A stretch of DNA of 64,000 nucleotides from Clitopilus passeckerianus. Lineage: Eukaryota > Basidiomycota > Agaricomycetes > Agaricales > Entolomataceae. Positions within the stretch are counted from its first letter, which is position 1. Each line of letters opens with the position of its first letter. Where the stretch lies: positions 806,001 to 870,000 of the forward strand of contig CALYLX010000149.1 in NCBI GenBank assembly GCA_944990035.1, given 5' to 3'. Of the stretch, positions 52,930 to 63,928 are shown one piece after another. The notes under the pieces were generated by a model, which ran no database searches, had not been told where the DNA came from, and saw nothing but the letters and a program-made list of their open reading frames with translations. Both the position numbers and the translations under genes were made by a program.

Positions 52930-53217
52930 CATCAGCAAAAAAATACCTAGCTTACAGCTACCTTGCCTTGGCTTACCAAAACTTGCAGTTATCTTGCAGC
53001 ACTCTGCAAGCCACTCAAGGTATGTAAGCCCTATAAGCCCTATAAGCTAGGTTGGTGTCTTATAGTATGGCTTGAAGTCAACTTACTGAAAGTTTTTGTG
53101 CTTTATTTTGTGCTAAAAGTTATTTTTAAACACTAAAAAATTTTCAAAAATCTGCAAGTAATTTACAAGGCAGCTGCAAGACAGCCTTCTGCAAGTCCAG
53201 TGAGATTTTTGCTGATG
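52930..53217. mobile_element. MITE E2 (CATCAGCAAAA ends, TTGCAG repeats)
   Basis: 288 bp, CATCAGCAAAAAAATACC to GAGATTTTTGCTGATG. Same family as E1 in the opposite orientation, matching along the full length, including the tandem CCCTATAAGCCCTATAAGC block. Dense TTGCAG/CTGCAA words lie at both ends. Confidence 0.78.
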
Positions 53218-54119
53218 TGCCTTCATGATGAAAAGAAATGAGTTGAAGCACCATGCTCTGCCTTTTTTCACACATTCTTAGCCTTTACAATCACATTTTC
53301 TCCACACACAATGACAAATTCTTTGCAAAAATCTCGAATCCATGTATAATCTAACAAGTACCTCACTACCCTCAAGGTGTACCCACTGTTGTGCGCCCGA
53401 AACGGCCACTTTTGGCCTTCCAACCCTGACCCTCCCTGACCCCTCAGGCTCCCATCATCCCACCCTCGCCAACCCTTGATTGAGTTTACTGAGTTTACGA
53501 TTGTAGGCGTAAACTTCGCAAAATAACTGTACTTATGCTACATCCATTTGTGATCAGTAGAAAATTAGAAATCATCTACTATGAGCCTTAGGATTTTGGA
53601 GAATGAGGGCAAGAGTCACTCTTGCCCTCAGAGTTGGTGAGCAGCCTTAAAAAAGAGGTTCTATTTCAAGGCTTCTATACATTGTTCTTTTTGCAAGCTA
53701 AGTAGGAGATTTACTAGACTCACCCACTGTTGGAGGACTCAGTCTACACTTGGTCTACACAGGTGGCATGCTGTGGGCACTGCATATGCCCACAGTCACT
53801 TGGTTCATACCCATGCCATTAGAACACCCAGTTGACCGCTTCAGACAGGAAAATGAGATATTTAGAAGGAATTTCTTGGGATGGTTCCATGCTAAACCAC
53901 TTTCAGCTTGTCCAAAACAAGGGCAGCAGCTAGTTCTATGTAGATGCTTGATGCCCAAGGTAGCATATCAATTGCTAGTACTAAGTATACCATGATAGGT
54001 TTCATTGAACCAAGGGTATAACTAGGGTGCGGAGGTTTCCCCTTAAATTTAAAGCAGTAACCAGTGCCAAACAGGCTTTTGATTAGCTATGTTTGAGTTG
54101 GGATCCTAGCAGTCACAAA
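53218..54119. other. Gap between transposon island and host genes
   Basis: No gene recognised. It contains short inverted words (AGTGACTCTTGCCCTC around 53610) but no complete element. It also serves as 3' flank of LSM8. Confidence 0.55.
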
Positions 54120-54584
54120 TCAATAGCGGATCGGGGGAATAGGTTCTGCTCTAATTGACGAAAGATCCACAGCAGAATCAACCGCATCGTCAATTTCTCC
54201 TATCATTGCGCTTCAAGGCAGAATGTCAAATCTCAGTTCAAGATCAGGGCGAGGGGTGGCGGAGAGTGCGTACATCATATCCCCCTTCACAAGATACAAT
54301 CCGAGCGGGATCTCCTCAACTGGCTCATCCATGGAGTAGACACGTTCTTTGCAATCTGCAAGGACTATGTTGGACTTCTGATCGTGACCGGCGAGCGTAC
54401 CCTGCGCGAATACAACAGATGAGTTGAGGGTTGCAACTTTGGGAAGTTGCTCAGAAACTGACGACAATGGCGCGTCCATCTTGAAGTATCAACAGAACTC
54501 GACCTAAGAATGAGATTTAGCTACGTCAAAGAGCGCGATTTAGTCGGTATACTGACGGTCAACATAACCCTGTAAACTTGACAT
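54120..54584 (-). CDS. LSM8: U6 snRNA-associated Sm-like protein LSM8
   Basis: Four exons, 54557-54584, 54463-54503, 54274-54401 and 54120-54210, separated by GT-AG introns of 53, 61 and 63 bp. Joined they give 95 residues. Sm motif 1 is formed across exons 2-3 (LQDGRAIVGTLAGHDQ) and Sm motif 2 in exon 3 (LGLYLVKGDMIAMIG). The ending SIRAEPIPPIRY is characteristic of LSM8. LSM8 makes the nuclear Lsm2-8 ring that binds the 3' oligo(U) of U6 snRNA for splicing. Skipping the first introns would give an aberrant protein lacking Sm motif 1. Confidence 0.9.
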
Positions 54585-54656
54585 GGGCGTTTGGAAAGTC
54601 GTCGGCACGGATGGTACAGCCACCTGCCCTGCACGTTCCTCCCTTCTACCACCATC
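54585..54656. promoter_or_regulatory. Shared divergent promoter region LSM8/transporter
   Basis: Only 72 bp separate the two start codons, which point away from each other, so 5' leaders and core promoters must overlap. A clear TATA box is not visible. The stretch TCCTCCCTTCTACCACCATC before the transporter ATG is pyrimidine-rich. Confidence 0.65.
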
Positions 54657-55945
54657 ATGTCCTCCTCACCCGTTAGCAAGGAAGAACTGGAGCTGCATGC
54701 AAAGTCGTCCTCTCCTCCCCTGACGCCGCTGCCGACGCCCGTCTCCACTTCTTCTGCGCGCCCTCCACGTGTTACAGCAACGTTCATAATACCTATCTGG
54801 ATAGCCCTTTCTTCCTCAGTTATTATTTACAATAATCACCTCTACAACGATCTCGACTTCAAATATCCTGTCTTTACTGTTACATGGCATCTCACCTTCG
54901 CTGCTATCGGAACGCGCATCCTCCAACGCACTACTCATCTACTCGATGCAGTCAAGGATGTCCACATGGACCGCACCACCTTCATTCGACGCATTCTCCC
55001 TATCGGCATCTTGTTCTCAGCAAGCTTGATTTTTAGCAACACAGCATATCTCTACCTAAGTGTATCTTACATCCAGATGCTAAAGGTACGCCCTCTGAGC
55101 TGTCTTTCGTTTCCCGTGTGACTGACTATCCATCCCACAGGCGTTCACGCCCGTGGCTATCCTACTCATATCGTGGACCTTCCGCCTCCAAGACCCAAGC
55201 AAGAGGCTCGGTGTCATTATACTCATGATTTCTGTTGGCGTTGCAATGGCTTCTCGAGGTGAACTTCACTTCTCGACCATCGGCTTCTGCATACAAGCTG
55301 GCGCCGTTATGGTACGTTCATTCTGTTATCACAGCTGCCTCACAACGACTGACCCATCGTTGCAGTTCGAGGCAAGCAGGCTGGTTCTTATCCAGATCCT
55401 CCTTCACAATCTCAAGATGGATCCTTTGGTTTCTTTGCACTACTATGCCCCCGTGTGCGCCGCGATCAACCTTCTCGTCCTTCCCTTCACTGAAGGTACG
55501 CAACGCTCTGTTCTTCCGCCTCTCAAAATTTAACCCTTGTCGTAGGTCTCGCCCCCTTCTACGAACTCCAACGAATTGGCTCATTTGTCCTATTCACAAA
55601 CGCTGGCATTGCGTTCCTCCTGAATGTTGCAGCCGTGTTCCTCGTTGGCGTAGGCTCAGGGCTTATCCTGACGCTGGCAGGCGTTTTCAAGGTACCGACA
55701 CGCCGCATTCTTGTTATTTTTGACATGGGCCGCTCACCACCCGTCTTCAATTTTAGGACATTCTCCTGATATCAGGGTCCGTCTTCCTTTACAACTATCC
55801 CATCACGCCCTTGCAAGTCATCGGTATGTCGAACGCGTCTTCCGCTGCAAATCCTTTCTGACAACTGATTCCGTCGGTTCCTGTAACAGGATATTCCATC
55901 GCCCTCTGCGGCCTCGTTCTCTTCAAGATGTCGGGCTCGAAGTGA
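54657..55945 (+). CDS. TPT/DMT-type sugar-phosphate transporter-like protein
   Basis: Six exons: 54657-55085, 55141-55311, 55366-55495, 55546-55691, 55757-55823 and 55890-55945, introns 50-66 bp with GT-AG ends, giving 332 residues. After a Ser/Pro-rich cytosolic N terminus come about ten hydrophobic segments (IIPIWIALSSSVIIYN, ILPIGILFSASLIFSN, GVIILMISVGVAMASRG, ILTLAGVFK). The layout is that of the triose-phosphate transporter family of the drug/metabolite transporter superfamily, usually Golgi or ER membrane proteins in fungi. The C terminus ends LFKMSGSK. Substrate cannot be inferred. Confidence 0.87.
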
Positions 55946-56633
55946 ACGAGCAGCTTTCTGCATTCACTTTCGTGGACTTCTAGGGCCACCATCGCCGTCT
56001 CGCCGTTTCACGACACGACAATAATTCTGCCGTCTTTCCTGCCGTCTGTCCGGCATCTCACCGTGGCATCCATTCAAAACTCGTGTTCTTGATGGCGGCG
56101 ATTAATTTGTACATTAGACGATATTCGGCTCCACTTCCGCCGCTGCATCTCCTCCGTCATCCATCCTACATGTCACTCTTTCCACGGACTTGCGGACTCG
56201 CGTTCAATGCGCGTGAGCTTTGTTACCACTAATATTGGGCTAGATACCTTCCACTGTACTCACATTTCCTCGGGGTACTTTACTGCTGTTGTTATTCATG
56301 GAGTTACTGCTTTCTTGTACTACTCGATAGAACATCTGGACATTGTTGATAGGGATGACCAAAATATTTACTTACGGTACAACTACAGCTGAGTGAATTG
56401 AGAGCGCTTGAACATTGCAAAGTAGGTATTCATGTTCAGGCGTTGTGAGCGACCGCCAAAGGCACAATGTCTTCCGGTACGGTATTTGCAGATTTCACTC
56501 CCCACAGCTCACATAGCCATATCTCGTCTGGCAAGGACAACTTCAGAATGTTGGAGGTATCTCGTAATATATTGCCGTAAATTAACTAAAGACATGCAAA
56601 ATCGTAACTCTTGTCCACTAAGGGACTTTTTTT
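55946..56633. other. Convergent 3' region
   Basis: No gene. It contains the 3' ends of the transporter (+) and ILV5 (-) transcripts. No structured element noted. Confidence 0.65.
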
Positions 56634-58148
56634 TTACTCGGGCTTGTAGTCGGGGCGCAGAGAGCGGACGGTCTTGCCTAAATAAACAATGGTTCATCAG
56701 ACACAATAAAAGAAATGATGAGGAGAAAGTACAAACCTGCGCGCCAGATCTCCTGGTTGTTGATGACCTCAAGCTCCTTAGCAAGGTCCTCACGGTATGT
56801 TGAGCGACCGTTGAACTCCAATGACTTCCTGGTCTCAGTGCCGTTCTTCACGCTCTCGTATAGCTGCTCGAAGATAGGGACGTTGGCCTTCTCGAAAATG
56901 GGTGCCCAGTCGAGAGCACCGCGACGAGCTGTTGTTGAGCAGGCGTTGAACATGTAGTCCATGCTAAATGGGGCAATGAGATCATAGTCTAAAAAAAATT
57001 ACAAGTCAGAGAACATACCCCTTCTGGCCGATGAGAGGGTAGAGGGATTGAGTGGCCTCCTCGACGGTCTCGTTGAAAGCCTCAGACGGGGTGTGGCCGT
57101 TCTTGCGGAGAACTTGGTACTGTGCAAGGAAGAGACCTTGGATACCGCCCATGAGCTAGCGCAAGAAAACATCAGCCTGAAGCCCAGAAAAGATAATAAG
57201 CAAGACTTACGACACCACGTTCACCGTAGAGATCTGAGTAGACCTCCTTCTCGAAGGTAGTCTCGTACATGTAGCCAGAGCCAACAGCGACACCGAGGGC
57301 AACAGCCTTCTCCAAGGCCTTGCCGGTGACATCTTGGAAGACGGCAACGGAAGAGTTAATGCCACGACCCTCCTTGAAGAGAGTTCGGACAGTGCGGCCA
57401 GAGCCCTTGGGTGCAACGAGGATGACATCGACGTCAGTAGGAGGGATGACCTTGGTGTCCTCCTTGTAGATGACGGAGAAACCGTGGGAGAAGTAAAGGG
57501 TCTTGCCCTTGGTGATGAGGGGAGCAATGGTAGGCCATGTCTGAGACTGGGCAGCGTCAGAGAGCAAGTTCATGATGATTGTTCCCTTGTTGATAGCCTC
57601 TTCAATGGGGAAAAGGGTCTCTCCTGGCACCTAAAGAATTAAGAGCATCAATAAAACTGCTGGACGTAGACTACGGAAAATACATACCCATCCGTCTTCC
57701 ATGGCTTGCCTCCAGCTCTCGCCGTCTTTTCGGACACCAACAATGACGTTGAGACCGTTGTCACGAGCGTTCAAACCCTGGCCGTGGCCTTGTGAGCCGT
57801 AGCCAATGAGAGCGAGAGTGTCGTTTTTGAAATAGTCCTGGAGCTTAGCTAAAGGCCAGTCACTTCGCTCGTAAACGGTCTCCTCAACACCGGCGAAGTC
57901 AAGGGTCTTGACACCACGAGTACCCTAGTAAAATAGAGAGTTGGTTAGCTCACTTGGACGCCCCAAAAAGCAACAATAAAAATGAAACAAACCTGGACAG
58001 CAGGGAGGGCATGCCTTGCTGAGCTGCGAGCAAGCAATGAGTATGCAGCGGCCTGTGTAGGCTTAGCAGCTTGTGCCAATGCACGAGGTGCACGGCGTGA
58101 AGCTGAGCGAAGAGCTTGAGCAGCAGAGCGGGCGACGAAGGAGGCCAT
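56634..58148 (-). CDS. ILV5: Ketol-acid reductoisomerase, mitochondrial
   Basis: Six exons on the minus strand: 57993-58148, 57688-57924, 57211-57630, 57019-57155, 56737-56963 and 56634-56677; 406 residues. Exon 1 encodes an Arg/Ala-rich mitochondrial presequence. The NADPH-binding motif GYGSQG is at 93-98, and the Mg-binding acidic residues are in SDLYGE (D264, E268). The C-terminal knotted domain ends AGKTVRSLRPDYKPE. The enzyme catalyses the second step of valine, leucine and isoleucine synthesis in the mitochondrial matrix. Length fits fungal Ilv5 (about 400). Confidence 0.95.
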
Positions 58149-58522
58149 TGTTGAGAGAAAGTGAATGTTGAACCGAATGGATTCAAACTTTTTAAATGCC
58201 TGGAGTCATAATTTTAATGAACCTCGGCCGACGCCGTAGTTTTACCGAATACGTCCGAATATCCGATTTCCTGAGGGGCGCGTCAACGTGTCCCGACTTT
58301 GCGCTAAAGCGAACGTGTTTTTCAAGGCGAGGCAACGAAAACGTAAAAGGGATTGGCGCTAAATGAAGGCCATAACCAATTATGAGGCATCTCGACATCG
58401 CAGATCGCTTACTGGACTGAGGTTTACTCGGAAATACTGTCACAACATTCAGTTTACTATTCAAAACAACATTTCTGGTACAGAATAAAATACTCGATAG
58501 CGAATAGTTATATCAACAGAGA
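58149..58522. promoter_or_regulatory. ILV5 upstream region
   Basis: 374 bp between the ILV5 start and the stop of the next minus-strand gene. It must hold the ILV5 promoter and the terminator of the upstream gene. No TGACTC-type amino-acid-control site was noticed. Confidence 0.45.
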
Positions 58523-61520
58523 TCATCGTCCTCCTGGGACATATTCATCATCATCATATCCTGGCTCTTCCTCTTCTTCGACGCCTTCCACATAGCCGAC
58601 ACCCATAAATACAGCAGGGCCTCCACCGCCTCCGTGTGCAAGGAAGCCACGCTTCTTGCTTCTCGTTCCAACACCAGTATAGACTTCTGGGCTTTCTTCC
58701 TCATCCCCTTCTTCGTCTGCATCTCGTAGTTCTTGGTCAAGAGTAAGGCGCCTCCCATTTGGTCTGCCACCTCCTCGCCTAGACCCTCCTCTTCGCGGAG
58801 GCGGCGATTGCGATGCTTCATGCCTGTCGACAGTAGCAGCGCTGCTCTGCCTGGAAGAATGCGACTTTCTCCGAAGAGGTCCCCTTTGTCGTGGCTCGTC
58901 CAAATGCGGAGAACGAGAACGCGAACGGGTACCCATTCGCATTGGCTCAGGTGTAGAAAACGACAAAGAGAGCGGATCCTCCTCTTCGCGTTCCTCCTCG
59001 GTCTCATGTCCGGGAGAGACATGAGCTTCAGGACGATGAGAAGGGTCCTCAGGGTGTGAAGAACCGTTCGGCAGCGACGATCCATCAAGCGTTTGCCGGG
59101 GTGGCCTGCTGGGCGCCGAGCGCTTTTTTGTCGAAAGTGCAGCGAAGACCGGCATTCGAGAGGACCGAGTCGGTGGTCGTGGTCGCATAGGAGAGTCGTG
59201 TGGCATTGGCGAGGATGGAGGCCGCCGCTCGAATAAGTCGGAAGTTTTGCGCGTTCTCGCAGGAGATACAGTTATAGTAGGTATCTCGGCAGGTGGGCGG
59301 GTTTCGCGTTCGTGGTGAGAGGGGCCAGACACCTCGCCATCTAACATATCAACATCGATGATTTCAGACTCTGTCTTGAGAACGTGGTCCGGCATAGATT
59401 TACTCGTCGATTGTTCTGGGTTAGCTCGTTGGAAGGGGGCGATAGGTGGCGTTGAGAGGGATCTATCATCTTGTCCTTCCCCGGAATCAGCTTCGTTATC
59501 TGAGCACAAGGAAGGCGTTGCACCATCTGTTGCCGAGGATTGCGAGGGCCAAGTTCGAGAGAGACTGGACGTTGAAGCGAGAACCGACTGAGCGGAGGTT
59601 GTTGAGGCAAAGCTAGGTTCAGAAGAGCCCAGCGTTCGGCGCTTAAGAGCTAGATAGTACAAACCCTAATCAGAACACAAGTATCAATACCGAACAAGAA
59701 ACCACCCACGAAGGTCATCTCGCAGTTCGCGATACAAACTCAAAGTTCGCTTTCTCTTGTCCCCTAGACGCGGTAAAGACGTAGGACCCTGCTCTGCTCT
59801 TGACGGGGCCAATCTCGACCAAGACCGAGGAGCAGAAAAGTCCACCCTCGACGAAGAGCCTTCTCCAAATGCAAACGACCGATTCCGGTCGCTGGGGCCA
59901 GGCGTGACGGGGTCTTGACCGCCCATCGAAACCCGCTTTAACCTGACGGTTTTCATCTCCTTCAAAAAGGCGGCCATCTGGTCAGGCGCTATCGCTACAG
60001 CTGGCTGACCTTGCCGGCGTGCTCCCACAGGTGGATTGATGGGTTTCTCAATAGGTAAAGGTGCATGTTTCAGTGATGCACGGGCACTTGCATACAGCAC
60101 ATCTGGGTCATCCAGATTGGTGGGTATTCGAATCGCGCCGGGTGGTGGAGGTGGAGGTGGCGGCGGAGGTGGGGGAGGCATCAGGGTACGGTCCTCATCG
60201 GCTTTCCTTGATAACTGGTAGCTATCAGCAAATAGTCACTGAATATTAGTGGAATAGTATTTACCTCAGCTTTGAGCCTTAGAATCTCATCCTCGAGCAT
60301 TCGTATACGCTCCTTGTCGTTTTGTCGCTCCGTGTCAAGGCGCCCATCAGGCACTACAGTCGCAGCGCGCTGCCGTTCTCGCTCAGCATGCACCTCTCTC
60401 GCAACCGCAAGTTCTTTCTGCTTTCCCTTGATGCGAATCTCCCCAGACGTATCGCCATCCTCAATCTCGAGAACCTCGTCGACCATCCGGCCCTTTCCTT
60501 TATCCAGAGAGGTTAGAGAGGACGTTCTCGACCGAACAGGAGAAGTATGCGGGCTAGGGAGGAGGATTGAAGCATCTGCGTCGTCCTCCCCAACTTGGAA
60601 TCGGCTCACAGCCGCCTTGACTGTTGAGCCTGTAGCCTGGCAACGAGAGGGACCAGGCTCATTATCAGACATTGGAGGTGGTGGTAGTGAGGTTTTACTC
60701 AGTGGGGTCGGAGGGGCAACTGAACGAAACCGTACATGCCTCTCTTCATCAGGTAGAAGAGATGGGGAGCGAGGGAACAGGGATCCTGGCATGCAAGTAG
60801 ATGGCTTAGCTCTGAGAGCTGAAGGAAGCGGAGGCGGAGGCATGCTCCGTTTCGAAGTAGCCACTTCTGTTGCGGATGTTTAGATGAAGCAAAACTACGA
60901 AACGAAGTAGGCAGCCTTACCAGTGGTGCGAGGAGCAGACCCTCTAGCTTCACGTGTATCCTTGGTATTTCCGTTTTGTTGTCTTGAAGTATCGCGTGCT
61001 GAAGACGGTTTCTGTTGTCGCAGTGATGAGGGCCCTGCTACGGGCGTGGTGTCGTCAGAATCCGAACGACTGTAGTCAACTGGCGTTGGCGATGAGCAGC
61101 AGTACATTAGGAGAGCAGTACCAGACCCTACCTTCATGTTCCTTGTGGTCTGACTGTCGTTTTCGCGTTCTACGCTTGGTGTCGCGTTGAGGTGATCCCC
61201 GTCGAGGAGAGGCGCGTGTTGTTGGAGACCTGTCCCTTTGTTCGACATTCCCCCTAGCTTTCGTGGTCTTTGAGTGTGTCTCTAGAGGTTTCTGAGGAGA
61301 TTCTGGTAGTTCCTGTAGCAAAAACGCGTCTGTCTATCAGACTGCTCCGAGGGCCATGGCAAGAGCGGGTGCAAACCTCTTCCTCCTCTTCTTCGTCGTA
61401 CTCGACATCCTCCAAGGTACCTCCCGTTGCAGTCGTAAAGAAAGACTCGAGTTCATTAGATACAAAGTTGAAAACGCCCGAAAGCAGGCCAGAACCTGCT
61501 GAATTGCCCCTAGCCGGCAT
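58523..61520 (-). CDS. Large Pro/Ser/Arg-rich protein with polyproline and WH2-like motif
   Basis: Six exons (61377-61520, 61132-61312, 60921-61079, 60265-60866, 59710-60214, 58523-59649; introns 50-64 bp) give 905 residues. The start is ATG 61520 (MPARGNS). An acidic N terminus (DEEEEEE) is followed by basic low-complexity sequence. A helical, charged segment ends at about residue 372 (ERIRMLEDEILRLKAE). Thirteen prolines occupy 375-387, and AAFLKEMKTVRLKRV at about 443-457 resembles an actin-binding WH2 motif. The rest is disordered, with SR/RS patches and an acidic end (EEEEEPGYDDDEYVPGGR). Family not recognised; a cytoskeletal scaffold is a guess. Confidence 0.78.
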
Positions 61521-61643
61521 TGTCACGGTATAAGCCAGGTGAAATTTGTTTGTACACGGCTCATGATGGTGTTGATAAACAAAAGCCTCGTGTTACTCGT
61601 CGTATTGCACTCTCAATCTAAAATTCAACATGCTACTCCTAGT

Positions 61644-63515
61644 CTATGCTGAAGGTTGCTGCTGTTGGGGAGCACCGACTTCAGGAAGTCGGGCACCCAA
61701 ATTATCAGGGACAGCGAGATCCGTATCCAAATCCTTTACCAGCTTTCCACCGAAAGCAACCCCTCCATTAGCAGCTCGGAATTCAGCGATTCGCTCCTCA
61801 ACGAGAGGGCGGAAGTGACGCATGAGACCTTGAATGGGCCAAGCAGCGGCGTCACCAAGGGCACAGATTGTGCGACCTTCAATTTGTTTTCTGTGGGAAA
61901 CGATATGAGCAATGTGTCAAGCAAGACATTTTACATACTCACGTTATCTCTAGGAGCATGTCGATTTCGCGAACATGGCCACGACCTTCAACCATTCTGT
62001 CCATCATGTTCATCATCCAGGTAGTACCTTCTCGACAGGGCGTGCATTGACCACACGACTCGTGCTTGTAGAACTAAGGGGGCACTAAAAGTTAGATACC
62101 CGTAGGAAACCCCGCGTAGCAAAACACTAACGTGAGCAAAGCGGGCAATAGCAGAGACCATATCAGTGCTCTTGTCCATGACAATGACAGCGCCGGTTCC
62201 AAGACCAGACTGGGCATCCTTGAGAGAGTCAAAGTCCATCCTGCAGTTGTGTTTAGCCAAGGACTTTAAACATGAAGAAGAAACAACATACAAGACCTCA
62301 GAACACATATTTATGGGAAGCACAGGAACGGAAGAGCCACCAGGAATAATTCCCAGAAGATTATCCCAACCGCCACGAACACCACCACAGTGCTTCTCAA
62401 TCAAGTCCTTCAGTGGGATACTCATCTCCTCCTCAACAACGCAAGGGTTGTTAACATGTCCACTGATGCAGAACAACTTAGTTCCCTGATTCCTCTCCCT
62501 TCCGAAGCTCGCAAACCAGGCTCCTCCTCGCCTGCAAATGGTGGGTGCAACAGCGACAGTCTCAACGTTGGCAACGGTGGTAGGGCAACCGAACAAGCCA
62601 ACATCGGCCGGGAAAGGTGGCTTGAGACGGGGTTTTCCCTGTTTGCCTTCAAGAGACTCGATCAACGCTGTCTCTTCACCGCAGATGTAGGCACCAGCTC
62701 CGCGGTGGAGGTAAACGTCGAAATCGTAGCCAGAGCCACAGGCGTTCTTTCCGATGAGGCCTGCAGCATATGCTTCGTTGATAGCCTGTTGGACGTGTGA
62801 CGCTTCTTGGTAGAATTCTCCGCGAATGTAGATGTAGGCAGCATTGGCGTTCATTGCACGGCCTGCGACGAGGCATCCCTCAACAAGCTTATGAGGGTCA
62901 CCACGCATAATTTCGCGGTCCTTGCATGTTCCGGGTTCTCCTTCATCAGCGTTGACGACAAGGTAACGAGGACTAGGAGATAAATCTTAGTAAAGGGATG
63001 CGAGCAAGCAGGTCGGAAGGTTTGCAACTTACCGAGGGTCCTTCTCCCAACCAGGCTTGTTCATGAAACTCCATTTCAAACCGGAAGGGAAACCGGCACC
63101 ACCACGTCCACGAAGACCGGAATCCTTCACGGTCTGGATGATCCAGGAGTCTCCCTTGAGAAGGATATCCTTGGTTCGGTGCCAATCACCACGGGACTAG
63201 AAAAAAGTGGGTTAGTGGACGTCCCCTACCCGGAAGGTGAAATGGGCATACCTTAGCTCCCTTTAGGCCGTGGTCATGTTTGCAGTAGACATTAGTGAAG
63301 ATGCGGTCCTGGTCCTTGAGTCCACCGTATCTTCGCACAGGTGGGTCGGTGACGGTGGCAAAGGAGCGTCCCGCTCTGAGTTTTGCGCGGAAAGGCCGCG
63401 AAACTATCGAGTATTTGTAAGGCTATGGTCGTTCGGAAGTGGTTTAAAACGTACCAGCTGCCGACAATGAGGACTTCAGCATTGTCCTTGACGATGAGGA
63501 CGTTGCTCTCAGCAT
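61644..63515 (-). CDS. nuo51: NADH:ubiquinone oxidoreductase 51-kDa subunit (complex I)
   Basis: Seven exons (63455-63515, 63252-63403, 63033-63196, 62292-62972, 62132-62240, 61943-62073, 61644-61890) give 514 residues. Start at 63515 ([11 protein letters not shown]); an in-frame ATG at 63482 would shorten the mitochondrial presequence by 11. FMN/NADH motifs are [10 protein letters not shown] (101-110) and [19 protein letters not shown]. The 4Fe-4S cluster N3 ligands are C396, C399 and C402 (ESCGQCTPC) and C442 (TICALGD). It is the NADH-oxidising, FMN-carrying subunit at the tip of the matrix arm. Confidence 0.95.
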
Positions 63516-63741
63516 AAATACTGGTTGACCGTTGTGATTGAAGAGGGGAGCGGAGTTTTTCGGATTACCCAATCACAGCTCACCCATTGCGCCTCACTCA
63601 CCCGAGACAACCAGGAGTAAACCCGAAATTTCCTTTCGCTGAGTACTACGTAGAGAGTACAAAAAAATAAAAACTACTGTCTAAAATTACGACCAGATTT
63701 TTATAAATTAGGACAACAGTCTGCTGAACAGCCAAAAAGGA
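63516..63741. promoter_or_regulatory. Upstream region of the complex I subunit gene
   Basis: 226 bp between the subunit start and the tRNA gene. Promoter by position only; no motif assigned. Confidence 0.4.
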
Positions 63742-63813
63742 CTCGGATACGGGGAATCGAACCCCGAGCTGCCGCGTGAGAGGCGGCAATGTTAGCCGTT
63801 ACACCATATCCGA
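63742..63813 (-). tRNA. tRNA-Glu (anticodon CTC)
   Basis: 72-nt cloverleaf on the minus strand without intron. The acceptor stem TCGGATA pairs with TATCCGA. The anticodon arm GCCGC-CTCTCAC-GCGGC gives CTC at positions 34-36, reading GAG. The T arm is CGGGG-TTCGATT-CCCCG. B box GGTTCGATTCC is intact. CCA is not encoded, as usual in eukaryotes. Confidence 0.96.
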
Positions 63814-63928
63814 TGGTGAAAGACCTCAGCAATTGTCTACATAACACGCTCACTGATAACTGCACCACCGCCCCTAATACTGCGGTCATTCGCGTCAACC
63901 ATTCATACCCAGCTTCATCTAGCCCGTC

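Noticed and set aside
54213..54479. Uninterrupted 88-codon frame as the LSM8 gene
   Set aside because: It lacks the N-terminal Sm segment and the conserved C terminus; the four-exon model restores both with good splice sites.
58149..58522. A Gcn4-type control site upstream of ILV5
   Set aside because: No convincing TGACTC/TGAGTC motif was seen in this interval.
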